NCBI GenBank assembly: GCA_964007475.1
Contig: OZ023275.1
Location: 8,308,001 to 8,372,000 of the forward strand
DNA from: Hybos culiciformis
Taxonomy: Eukaryota > Arthropoda > Insecta > Diptera > Hybotidae
Direction: 5' to 3'
Length of the DNA: 64,000 nucleotides
Shown: positions 49,064 to 59,500 of the stretch, piece after piece
Layout of the letters: each line of letters opens with the position of its first letter
Position numbering within the stretch: position 1 is the stretch's first letter
Position numbers and translations under genes: made by a program
The notes under the pieces: model-generated
What the model was told of the DNA's origin: nothing
Seen by the model: the letters and a program-made list of their open reading frames with translations, nothing else
Database searches by the model: none

Positions 49064-50032
49064 GGGAGTGGCTACAGTTACGGCAACCGTAACTTAGTTT
49101 TTTTTTTTAACAGTTACGGTTAACGTAACTTATTTTTCTTTTTAACAGTTACGGTTAACGTAACTTATTTTTTTTTTTTAAAGTTACGGCAACCGTAACT
49201 TTTAGTTAATGCTTAAAGTTACGGCAATTTTTTTTTTTTTTTTTTCGAAAAAAAAAAAAAATTTATTTAATTTTATTTTTTTTTTCTTTTTTTCTTTTTT
49301 TTTCTTTTTTTCTTTTTTTTTTTTGTCTTAACCCTTTCTTCGGGATTCGAACCTCGTTCTTTAGCATTTCATTCTACCACTCTACCTCTCGGCTACAGTA
49401 TTAAAATTATAAACGTGTACAAAATAGAAAATATAAATTATGTGTACATGTGAAAGTTATTGACAAGTAAAAACCTTACATCGTCATACAAAAAATGCAA
49501 GAATAGTAAAACCTTACATAGTTATACAAAAATACAAAAAAAAGAATTAAAAGCGCGAAGCGCCAAGGCAAAATAAAAAAAAAAAAAAAGGAAGCCCTAG
49601 GGGGTTTGGGGGAGGCGGCGGCCGTCCCCCATTCAGCATAACAACTTTTTATTTAAAAAAAAAGTCATAATGCTCAAAAAAAACTTTGCCGTAATCACTA
49701 AAAAAAAAAAAAAAGTTACGTCCGCCGTAACTTTAGACAATTTTCTACAGGATTACGGTTGCCGTAACTCTAAAAAAAAAAAAGAGTTACGTTTGCCGTA
49801 ACTTTAAACAATTTTCAACAGGATTACGGTTGCCGTAACTCAAAAAATAAAAAAAGAGTTACGTTTGCCGTAACTTTAGTCAATTTTCAACAGGATTACG
49901 GTTGCCGTAACTCTAAAAATAAAAAAAGAGTTACGTTTGCCGTAACTTTAGTCAATTTTGAACAGGATTACGGTTGCCGTAACTCTCAAAAAAAAAAAAA
50001 GAGTTACGTTTGCCGTAACTGTAGACGCTCCC
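49064..50032. mobile_element. Inner foldback element made of palindromic units
   Basis: The ends GGGAGTGGCTACAGTTACGG and its inverse (ACTGTAGACGCTCCC at the right) are flanked by TTTTATTTT on both sides (49055-49063 and 50033-50041). That is a 9-bp duplication, although an A/T-rich one. Each arm is a run of roughly 20-bp units that are themselves palindromes: AGTTACGGCAACCGTAACT and variants with TTAACG or TTTGCC at the centre. They are separated by A or T tracts. The left arm has about four units (49074-49220) and the right about nine (49705-50021). It is nested within the outer foldback element. Between the arms are a tRNA-like segment and a GC-rich patch at about 49590-49635. Confidence 0.8.
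49258..49405 (-). mobile_element. tRNA-derived SINE-like segment
   Basis: On the minus strand TAGCCGAGAGG (49395-49385) fits the Pol III A box and GGTTCGAATCC (49353-49343) is a perfect B box, spaced as in tRNA genes. The T-arm and acceptor stem do not pair properly, so it is not a functional tRNA. It is followed by a long A-rich tail (T-rich on the plus strand, 49258-49325), as in SINEs. Target-site duplications could not be resolved. Confidence 0.55.
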
Positions 50033-50317
50033 TTTTATTTTTAATATTATTAAAGAAACTAAAAAAATTAAAAAATTCTGGTTTATTTTTTTTATTCCAG
50101 TTCAGAGCCAAAAATTAAAAATAAAAAAAAATAAAAAATTGTTTTGCGACGAATTATTTGCGACGAATTGCTTTGCGACGAATTGCTTTGCGACGAATCG
50201 CTTTGCGATGAATTGCTTGCGACGAATTGCTTTGCGACGAATTGCTTTGCGATGAATTGCTTGCGACGAATTGCTTGCGACGAATTAGCCGGGTACCAAA
50301 AAAATAACTAACTTGGG

Positions 50318-50646
50318 GGTTAGACGAGAGTAAAAACTAGTTATAACTAAGATGTTTTTTGAATGTATGTGTGAAAAATTGTATAAAAAAAAAAAAATTA
50401 TGAAATAGTTATAACTAATAGTTATAACTAAAAAAAATTCTGAATCTAAAGTATTACTTGTCAAATGAAATATTTTTTTTTTTAAATGTAAATAAAAACT
50501 AAAAAGTGAAGTAAAATAATAAAATAGTTTGTAAATAGTTTTAACTATAGTTAAGCCAGTGGAGAATAATTACGTCACAAATACAAATAAAAAACTCATA
50601 CAATTGTAAATAGTTAAGACTAGTTTTTACTCTCGTATAACCACTG
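50318..50646. mobile_element. Short TIR element next to the foldback
   Basis: Inverted ends of about 32 bp: GGTTAGACGAGAGTAAAAAC then TAGTTATAACTA at the left, and TAGTTAAGACTAGTTTTTAC then TCTCGTATAACC at the right. The right terminus extends to CCACTG, hAT-like when read inward as CAGTGG. No clear target duplication was found. The interior repeats TAGTTATAACTA. Confidence 0.6.
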
Positions 50647-50832
50647 CGTAAAGTAGTACTACTAAAGTGTAAGCTATTGATTTTCACTTTTTCAGCGTCA
50701 TTAATTATCTGAATAATTACAATGTTTAGTTTATGTTTTATTGTTTTTGTATTTGACATTAAGTGTAGTTGTTAAGTATCATTTTTATGAATAAAATAAT
50801 AATTAAATAAAACAAAATGGAAATAATGAAAA

Positions 50833-51705
50833 TTAATTCATTATAGGTAGCATTAAAAAAGATTCTCTATGAACGTTTGCGAACATAGGATAGATTCTAT
50901 TGAAATTTAATGCCCACGCCTTTGCAGTTGGAATCTGAATTCTGGCCATAACTAACCTATTAATAATTTCTGTTCTCTGGTTAGTTGTCAGAAGAATGGA
51001 CAAGAAGATAGCTCTTGAATAATTGACAATGCTATCCATTGACGGAAGTTGAACCCAAGTCATCTCTGCCTCTATAAACTGATGGTGGAGACAAGCTTTT
51101 ATTATGCCTTCCAATTTTTCATTATTGCTACCAGTTGGGATCAAAGAAAAGATAGCAGAAGTACGTAAAGCTTTATCAAATTCCTGATAACCAAGATCTA
51201 TCATAACTTGTAAAGTTACAGGTCTTGAGAATTCGATGTCCGTGGTCAATAGCTTAACCACAACGTGGGGCATTGCTTCTGCAATTCTGGATAGAGTAAC
51301 AAAATTATTGTTACCGTTCGAGCCAACTCTTGATACAATTTTATACTTTTCAATTAAATGTAGTAATCTAGCTCTTTGAGCATTTCGAGACATTGTATTG
51401 AAAATTCTCCTAATGTTATTACCTCGCCGGAGGAAAAAGGCTATCAGAAAATAACATTCTTTTTGCATTGTATGGCCATCAGGTTCTGCATGGCATAATT
51501 GATGATAAGTTTCAACAGGTTTGAAGCCGTCATACTGAAAATCCTTAACAAGCTGAGCATTAAAACCAGGATTCTGATCGATAAATCGAACATAATTTTC
51601 CACCAGAGTCTCTATTTCATTAGCAGTTTCATGATGTAATACAACTGCAGCCCTTGTATCAGCCTTGAACTTGGTAAAAGTTGCATCTTCAGTATTTTGT
51701 GCCAT
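50833..51705 (-). CDS. Endogenous phenuivirus/tenuivirus-like nucleoprotein, intact ORF
   Basis: An uninterrupted single-exon ORF encodes 290 residues, MAQNTEDATF to the final IMN. The central region has the layout of the phlebovirus/tenuivirus nucleoprotein family (Pfam Tenui_N). FQYDGF lies at residues 56-61, RRGNNIRR at 93-100 followed by a long basic helix ending IEKYK, and VTLSRIAEAMP at 136-146. In this family the protein coats viral RNA, with arginines lining an RNA groove. Its length is somewhat above the usual phlebovirus N. Base composition and codon use (more G and C at third positions) differ clearly from neighbouring host genes. Mobile elements lie on both sides, so this is a genomic copy and not a contaminating viral segment. 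No glycoprotein or polymerase sequence is visible nearby. I saw no stop or frameshift. Whether it is expressed or selected cannot be told from sequence. A diverged host-domesticated N is the main alternative. Confidence 0.78.
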   Translation of the reverse strand: MAQNTEDATFTKFKADTRAAVVLHHETANEIETLVENYVRFIDQNPGFNAQLVKDFQYDGFKPVETYHQLCHAEPDGHTMQKECYFLIAFFLRRGNNIRRIFNTMSRNAQRARLLHLIEKYKIVSRVGSNGNNNFVTLSRIAEAMPHVVVKLLTTDIEFSRPVTLQVMIDLGYQEFDKALRTSAIFSLIPTGSNNEKLEGIIKACLHHQFIEAEMTWVQLPSMDSIVNYSRAIFLSILLTTNQRTEIINRLVMARIQIPTAKAWALNFNRIYPMFANVHRESFLMLPIMN

Positions 51706-51773
51706 CTTAATCGTATTATGGCGTATTCCTTAATAGCAGTTGATAGTACTTCTTTTGTGATACTAAGCTCCCT

Positions 51774-52090
51774 CAGACTGCGACGCCGACGAGTTTTTGG
51801 CTGCGGCGACGCGCTTAGAAAAAAAAGTAAGCGACGGGCAGAAAAAAACAAAAAAAAAAAAAAAAAGGAAAGCAAAAAAAAGAAAAAAAACCAAAAAAAA
51901 AAAAAATTCAAAAAAATAAGTAAAAAACCGAAAAAATATAAGAAATTTTCTGGCACGCCGATAAAAAATATAAAATGCGACGAAGTGCGTACGCCCTGAG
52001 ACGTCGACAAAAACGTTTTGCGACGGCGGACAAAAAAATCGGTTGCGATGGGCAGCGCACGGCGTATTTCCTTGTCGGCGTCGGCCTCTG
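51774..52090. mobile_element. GC-rich hAT-type MITE upstream of the viral ORF
   Basis: The left end CAGACTGCGACGCCGACG and the inverse at the right, GTCGGCGTCGGCCTCTG, are flanked by the perfect 8-bp direct repeat AGCTCCCT (51766-51773 and 52091-52098). The centre is a run of A tracts (51838-51940) that creates spurious open frames on both strands. It sits about 70 bp upstream of the nucleoprotein start codon. Confidence 0.92.
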
Positions 52091-52098
52091 AGCTCCCT

Positions 52099-53607
52099 TT
52101 CAAGATATATAACGTTACTAAAGTCTGAAAACAAAGAAATTATATACAATTTCTTTGTCTGCTGAATTGAAAAGTATCACAAAAAAAGTTAACTGAGAGC
52201 TATAATTATCGCTCGTTTGTCAAGAAAGAACGCCAAGGAGTCAACAACCTGAAATAGATTTTTCTGTCCCTTTCACTCATTAAAAATTAATAAAGAAAAG
52301 GAAACCAAATAGTGAGTGAATAGTTGTTGTTGTTTATCTGTCAAAATGTACCCCTCCAAGCTTTCACCACTCATTTTCACCACGGAAAAACTATGGAATA
52401 GTTTTTTGTTCTAATTAAACGCAAAAAATAAAAAATTTAAAAGATCCAAAAATGTTATTTCAAAAATATAAGCCGAGTTAATATATTTTTAATGTTTTTT
52501 CTTTAATAAAAAGACATGAAGGTAGGTCTCCATGCTCAAAAACAATTGAAAAACCAAAAATAATTTTGGGACAAAATACTGTTGAAAGTATGTTATAAGG
52601 AAAATATTGAAGTACTTCTGCCGAAAAAAATTTGGAATAAAAATAATACACATGTATTTTGGTATGGAAGAGAACGAAATGCAAGTGGAATATTTTTATT
52701 CAATAAAGGTTTATTGTTGCTTATGTTAAATTAGAAAATGAAGCTTTTGATAATGAAGATAACTAAATTTTTACTTTAAAAAAACTATTTATAATTCATG
52801 TTGATTATTTAGTATCAACATGAACTACTTATCTAATAAAATATGGATAATATGTTTTAAATATTTTACCCACTCAGTACTAGGTACTAACCTATTCCAG
52901 CAAAATATCCTTCAATTGAAAACCATTGCTCTCGATTTCTCAAAGACCCCGTTTTATTTTATTTTGTGCCCACTTGATAATACCTATCTGATATTAGTTT
53001 TATTTTCTAAAAAATTCTAAGATAAGAAAAATTGTGAATATTACTGCCCTTCATTATTGAAACGTAAAGATCAGGATGGGTGTAGCTCAGTGTTCTTCTT
53101 AATGATTCTTTTTACTTACTTTTCCCTCAACAAAAATAACTTAATAATATGAGAATAAATTTTCATTATTACTTTGAAAATATTCATCAAGAATCAAGGT
53201 GAGTTTACTAATTTTTATAAACATCGGGAACTAATTTTAGTTCTAGGGGGAGTACATTTTTGATTTTCAACACTTACTTCTTACTACACCATTAATATCC
53301 TTTCTTCATACTAACTATTCTATGGTCAGACCGTCAAAACAAGAATTCGCACTTATTTAAATCTCCAAATAGCGACTCATATGGCGAAAAAAGGCAATAG
53401 TAAATTGACAAATTAAAATAAACGTCAAGATATTGAAATAAAAAATTGTAAACAGCATTTTTTTTTTGTAACAATTTTGCTTTTGGTTTTTGGTTGGTCT
53501 TGACTTTGAAATTAAAGGATATAAAATAATCATATATTGAGGAAAAATATATTTATTAAAAATTATTTAAATTATTTTTACTTTGCAATAAAAAAGTATT
53601 TTTGTCA
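52099..53607. other. Interval between the island and ZGPAT
   Basis: No gene recognised. A perfect 11-bp inverted repeat with a 6-base loop (ACAAAGAAATT and AATTTCTTTGT) lies at 52131-52158. The last few hundred bases should hold the ZGPAT promoter and 5' UTR, but I see no defining core motif. GTAGGTA-type words occur in and around ZGPAT intron 1 (53696-53735). Confidence 0.5.
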
Positions 53608-55583
53608 ATGGAAGAAATAGAAAAATACCAACAACAGGTAGGAACTTATTTGAAAACAAAAATAAGTATAAATTATTATAAAATAAATAATTGCAAAGGT
53701 AGGTAGTACTTAGGTAAGACAATAGGTACGTAAATATACTTACATATATTTTAAATTGAATTTTTTAGCTTCATCAAGTTACAGAGAGTTTGAAAAATTG
53801 TGACAATGATGAAGAAAAAGAAAATTTATTGATCCTGCAAAACAGTTTGATTGAATTATTAGAATTGACAATGGAAACCATGAAAGCAACAATTCCTTCG
53901 GTAGCAACAACTTCAACATTGTCAAACGGTGATGAATTTGACAACGAAATGGCTTTATTTATGTCTGAAATAAAGAACATTGAAGGTACAAAATTGAATT
54001 CCGAGCCCATTCCGCAGTCTTCATCATTTGACAATGACAATCAGAGTCCTGAGGAAAAAATCGAATTTATCACAGTTAGTATCATAATTTTTTTTTTTCT
54101 ATGTTTTCTTGGATTTAAAACAAAAATTTAATTAAATATTTTTTCAGAATGAATTGAAAGCGATGATCGGACATAAATGTTCCGCTCCTCATGAACATTC
54201 TTGGGGCTCAGTAAATTATCATAATGCAATTATTTGCGGATTAGATGATAGTGAAAATTATTTATTATGTGATATCAATAATTTTTGTCTAAGAATTTTG
54301 TTTACAAATCCAACTCATCGTGAAATGATTCCGTGCCCTTATTACTTAGAAGGTAATTTCCCTGCTGATACAATATGTGTATTTTACACTTTTAATTTCT
54401 GTTATTAATAAATTATTAATTTTTTAGGAGAATGTCGTTTTGATAGTGAACAATGTCACTATTCACATGGTGAATTAGTTCAATTTGGAAGTTTAAAAGA
54501 ATACAAAGAACCAGATTTTGAAAAATTGAAAGTAAAATGTACGGTTTTGGCGAAGAAGAATGATAAATTGTGGCACAAAGGACAAGTCTCTGTTGTTGAC
54601 TTCGAGAATAAAATTTGTAAAGTTAAGCTTGATCACCAACAAAAAAATAAAGAAGAAGAATTCAATTTTGAAAATGTATTCCCATTATTTGAAGGTAATA
54701 TTTAGAATTTATTAATAATTATGTTTAATGCTTAAAATGAAAATATTAAATTTTATAGAAGATATAAGCAGTGATTCGTCGATTGACATTGATTCTGACA
54801 GTGAAATCGAAGATTATTTGGAAGAAACAAAAAGAGCGCATCTTATAGAAAAAAGTTTATTATCCCCATCAGCCCAACAAAAATTAGGAGAGTGGGAAAA
54901 ACATACGAAAGTCAGTTGATTTTAATTTAACTAATTTTTTTTTGTAAATAAAAAAAATTACTTTTTAGGGTATCGGTTCTAAAATAATGCAAAAAATGGG
55001 CTACATTATTGGAACCGGATTAGGAAATAATGGCGACGGTATCATAGTTCCGATAAGTGCGCAAATTTTACCACCGGGCCGGTCTTTAGATCACTGTATG
55101 CAGCTAAGGCAAGCAGCAAATGGAGATAAAAATTTATTCAGTGTTGAAAGAAAAATTAAAAAAACTCAGAAAAAGGAAGAAGATAGAAGCCGGAGGCAAT
55201 ACGAAAAAGAAAAACAAAAAATTGATGTATTTTCATTTCTGAATGATTCAATATTATGTGATAATCCTAATAAAGAAAGCAAATTATCGACAAATCAAAG
55301 CAAAATTAGTAATAATCAAAAAAATGATTTCAAAAATCATTCAACTAGGAATTTAAATGTTGAATCAGTTCGATTAGCAGATACAATTAGAAATAATATT
55401 AAAGAAATTACTAAAATAAAAGAAAGTCTCAAGCGTCATCCAACTGGAACAAAAATTTATGAAAAATTACAAATAATGTTAGATACTAAAAATCACGAGC
55501 TAGAAAAATTAAAAAATAACGAAAATTTATTAGTTAGGGAGCAAATGACCAGGAAGCATAAAGATAAATTGTGTATTTTTTAA
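53608..55583 (+). CDS. ZGPAT-like protein: CCCH zinc finger, Tudor-like and G-patch
   Basis: The model has six exons: 53608-53637, 53769-54074, 54148-54352, 54428-54694, 54759-54910 and 54969-55583. They total 1575 nt, or 524 residues, near the length of vertebrate ZGPAT. All junctions are GT-AG and in frame. An N-terminal helix ([19 protein letters not shown], then [15 protein letters not shown]) matches the family's coiled start. A CCCH finger spans the exon 3/4 junction: C175-x7-C183-x6-C190-x3-H194. A Tudor-like segment ([20 protein letters not shown]) follows. An acidic Ser/Asp stretch at about 270-292 ([20 protein letters not shown]) comes next, then the G-patch from residue 321 ([20 protein letters not shown]). 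The C-terminus is Lys/Glu-rich and probably coiled. Family knowledge: a nuclear regulator, a transcriptional repressor in vertebrates and also linked to splicing through the G-patch. Convergent with ALDH. Confidence 0.94.
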
Positions 55584-56503
55584 TAACTAAAAAAAATAAT
55601 CTTATTTTGTGTTGCATTTTTTTTTATTCATATACTTTTTATATTCTGTATTACCGAATTAGTTTAGTGCATGTCGACAGTTTTTCAATTTTAAAATTGA
55701 GCATTATTCCTCTTTTTTTGTATTTGATTGCAAAAATGAAATTTTATAAATAGTTCATTATGCCCTACTTCAGTAACATCTTTATTTTATAATGGATTAT
55801 AGTTTTTAAATATACATTACAATATGGACTAAGTTTTGGATTTTTACTTTTAATAACGAAATAATTTTTTTGTTTATCAAATGACTTTAAATAAATTTTA
55901 ACCTGATTTCAGCTCTTTAAGGTTCAATAAAATTCATTTTTCAAATTCTGTGTGGCTCCTTCTAGAGTACTGAATGCTTTGTGGGCTAAAAAAATTTATC
56001 AGTTTTAGGGTGAATCTCTATTATGACGATATTTAGGAATTGTAGGTTGCAGAAATTATGTTTTGTGTTTTTAAATTTTCGATTGTGATAAATCATGTTA
56101 TCCATTAAGTTTATTTTTTATTTTTTACACAATTTTAAATTTTGTTCTTCGTAGAATTTAAAGTAGTCATTATAATATCATAATTTTACATTGGTCTCTT
56201 AACAGAGTAGCTGAATTATTTCATTATATGAAATTACTAAATTTTTTTAGAATTGTAGTTGCAAGCCTCGTTTAATTATTATGAAATTTTTGTAACGAAC
56301 TTAATTTTATACGTAATTATGATTTTTTGAAGTTGAATAAAGTATTATTACTATTTATTACTATACAAAAAAAAAGTTTCAGTTTAAAAAATATATTTTT
56401 AAGATATTAAGATTAACAAACATATAAAAAGAACTTTAAATATACATGTATGGATAAGTATTTCACACCTCTTTCAGATTTGATGTAATCACCATTAAGA
56501 AAT
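55584..56503. other. Convergent 3' intergenic region, ZGPAT/ALDH
   Basis: AATAAA-type motifs on the plus strand at about 55890-55930 can serve ZGPAT, and TTTATT near 56355 can serve ALDH. No additional gene is visible. The 60-codon frame at 55571-55753 overlaps the ZGPAT stop and is noise. Confidence 0.6.
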
Positions 56504-59500
56504 TTATGAATTTTTTTGAGGTATTTTAACAATAACACTTTTTACTTCTGTATAATTTTGTAAAGCGTATTCTCCGTTTTCTCTCCCATGGCCACTTTGC
56601 TTATAACCGCCAAAAGGTGCCTGAGCAGCCAACACATTGTACGAATTTACCCAAACAGTGCCTGCCCTCAAGCCTTGTGAAATATGGTTTGCTTTATCAA
56701 GATCTTTTGTAAAAACAGCAGCTGCTAAGCCATATTCAGTATTATTTGCTCTTGAAATAACTTCATCCAGTGTCTTAAAACGAATAATTTGCTGGACTGG
56801 GCCGAAAATTTCTTCCCTAGAAATTCTCATTTCATCTTTTACATCAGCAAAAACAGTAGGCTGTAGGAAATAACCCTTTTCACTTTGATGGCGACTTCCA
56901 CCAGCTACTAACTTTGCACCCTCCTTCTTACCGCTATCAATCATGCCTAAAATTTTTTCCATTTGCTCTTTGTCAATTTGTGGTCCCTGTTCGGTTTTCA
57001 ATTCAAATGGATTACCTACTGTTCGTTTTTTTGCACGTTCAGCTGAACGATCAACAAATTCATCGTAAATTTTATCTTCAACAAATGTTCTACTACCGGC
57101 GCAACAACATTGTCCCATATTGAAAAATAATCCAAAATGACTAGTTTCAACTGCATAATCCATATCAGTATCTGAAAGCACAATATTAGGGCTCTTGCCG
57201 CCCAATTCTAACGTAACACGTTTCAAGTTGCTTCGACCAGAAGCTTGCTGAATCAGTTTTCCTACTTCTGTTGATCCAGTGAATGCTACTTTATCAACGT
57301 CATTATGATCTGCCAATGCGGCTCCAGCCTGTCCGAATCCAGGAACAACATTAACCACACCTTCAGGAAATCCAGCCTCTTTTATTAACTGAGCAACATA
57401 AAGAGCCGTCAGAGGAGTTTGTTCAGCTGGTTTTAAAATTATTGTATTTCCGGTGGCTAAGGCTGGTCCCAACTTCCAAGCCATCATTAAAATTGGAAAA
57501 TTCCACGGAATAATTTGACCACAAACACCAACAGGCTCATGGCGAGTATAAACAAAAAAATCTCCATCCATAGGAATAGTTTTGCCATGATTTTTGTCAG
57601 CATAACCAGCGAAATATCGTAGACTTTTGATTGACATTGGAAGGTCAACATTATAAGACATTGCAAATGGTTTACCGTTATCCAATGTTTCCAAACTCTT
57701 GAAGAAAAAGACAGATGTTAATAAAATTTAATTAAAGTTTAAACTAACTATAAAGCTTGAATTTACCCGCGAAATAAGTTTTATCAAGGATTAGGGGCAT
57801 TTGTTGTAAACGTACTAAATAATGGTTTCATTTTAAAATATTATACATCATTTTTAAATGTATCGAACTTTGCAGTTCAAAAAATTAAAGAAGTAGGTAC
57901 ATATATATTTTTCGAAAGTTACATCTTCTAACATTACTTTTCAATCTTAAAAAAGGAAAATTAGAATTTATGGTTCATTTTTTTGAAATGATCCTCAAAA
58001 ATAACTAAAAAATATTTTGCAACACAAAACATTATTAAAAAATTCAAATGTTATATAATCATTATGAAGTATTATTAAGAAAGTTTAATTCAAAAGCTGT
58101 TTTGAAACTAAAACAGGCGAATTAAGTGGTAAAAATATCAGGCAAAACAATTTAATTACAGAAACTAAAAAATCTTTTAGCTTATTAAAATGTTAAACAT
58201 TATGAGCTGTGGAAAAATATTTCGATTCGCTTTTTAAAACTTTGAACCATTTTAAGTCACAATTTAAGACCAGTTCAAATTTTTTATATATATTACTTAA
58301 AGATTCTTACATTTCATAGTTTGCTTAAAAGAAATGAAAAGAGCTCAGAAAAAATTTTTTCGTAGGAATAATGTTATTCATATATTCAAGGTAAAATGTT
58401 TCGTTTTTTAATATATATATATAAAAATTAATCAACTTACTGCTAAATAATTACGATCACGTTCCATCAGATCAGCTAAACGGTACAATAAATGACCTCT
58501 GTCAGAAGCATCCATTCGACGCCATGGGGAACCTAATTTAAAAGCATCTCTTGCTGCTTTAACAGCAATATCCACATCTGCTTTATCACCTTCTTGGATT
58601 TGTGCTATTATTTGTTCTGTGGCTGGATTAATCGTCGGAAATGATTTACAGCTCTTACTTTTATGCCATTCGTTATTGATAAAAATCTAAAATTATTAAA
58701 AAATTAAAAATAAATACGTGTAAAAAATATTTGTAAATTTTTGAAAGGGCAACATTCTTTTAACTGTTTTGTAAGACTTCTACTGTATTTTAATTTATTT
58801 TAATTAAAAAAAAAACTATTTATATTATAAAAGTTAAGTATACATGCGAATACTTAATTATATATTATATAATTAATCAATAAAAAATATATTGTAAACA
58901 TATTGACAAGGTACATATATATATATATATATAAGATAATTAATCGTAAAGTTATAAGCTCTGATTTAATTAGTAATAATAAGTTGTTTTAAAGTAGCAT
59001 GTATTATAAAATTAAATAAAAATTTAGATATGTATTATATGTATTATATTATACATTTTTCTTTGGGGTAAAATGAAACGGTATTCTGGGGAAACATTAA
59101 ATAGTTGTTCGGTCATTGTATTCAAATGTGCTCAGAAAATTGTAAAAAAAAATATTAAAATAATATTTCCGTTCTGAAGGGAGGTAGATACTTAATTTTT
59201 AATCTTCATCATAAAATAGCTGATAATAATTATTATTTTTAGGTTTCAGAACTACTAAATTAATTAAAGAAACTTTGAAAACAATTAGTTGAAGAGTTTA
59301 GTTTGAAAACCAAAACATAAAAAGGCATCTTGGCTTAGTTGGTATAAAAAAAATGCATCAATTTTGAAACAAAAAAGTTCTGATCCTTTTAGAAAATAAG
59401 AAAATAGTAAAGACTTAGGTAGGTAAGTACTTATTTTGGTAAAAAAAAAGTTTTGAATTAAATAAGACATTAGTACTTACATTACTCTTTCTCTAAATAT

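Larger units (their letters stand above)
48511..50297. mobile_element. Outer foldback element with tandem-repeat arms
   Basis: The left arm (48511-48667) starts ATTCCCGGCTAATTCGTCGC and continues as about ten units of AATTCGTCGCAAAGC (15-16 bp, a few substitutions). The right arm (50145-50297) is its inverse: GCGACGAATTGCTTT units ending AATTAGCCGGGTACC. AAAAAAATA directly flanks both ends (48502-48510 and 50298-50306), a 9-bp duplication typical of Drosophila FB and Mutator-like foldback elements. Because it is low-complexity, the duplication alone is weak evidence. The 1.8-kb interior holds a small decayed ORF (about 48750-48960) and a second foldback element. Confidence 0.8.

Noticed and set aside
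49335..49400. Functional tRNA gene on the minus strand
   Set aside because: A and B boxes fit, but the T stem does not pair and no acceptor stem can be closed; a SINE-like relic is more likely.
48520..50293. CRISPR-like arrays of a 15-bp repeat on both sides of the foldback
   Set aside because: Units are contiguous without unique spacers, the two arrays are inverted copies of each other, and the genome is eukaryotic. Foldback arms explain them.
51697..52149. Long overlapping frames on both strands rich in K or F
   Set aside because: They are translations of the A-tract core and GC-rich ends of the hAT MITE at 51774-52090.
53774..54040. 88-codon minus-strand frame
   Set aside because: Antisense to ZGPAT exon 2, whose frame, splice sites and homology are convincing.
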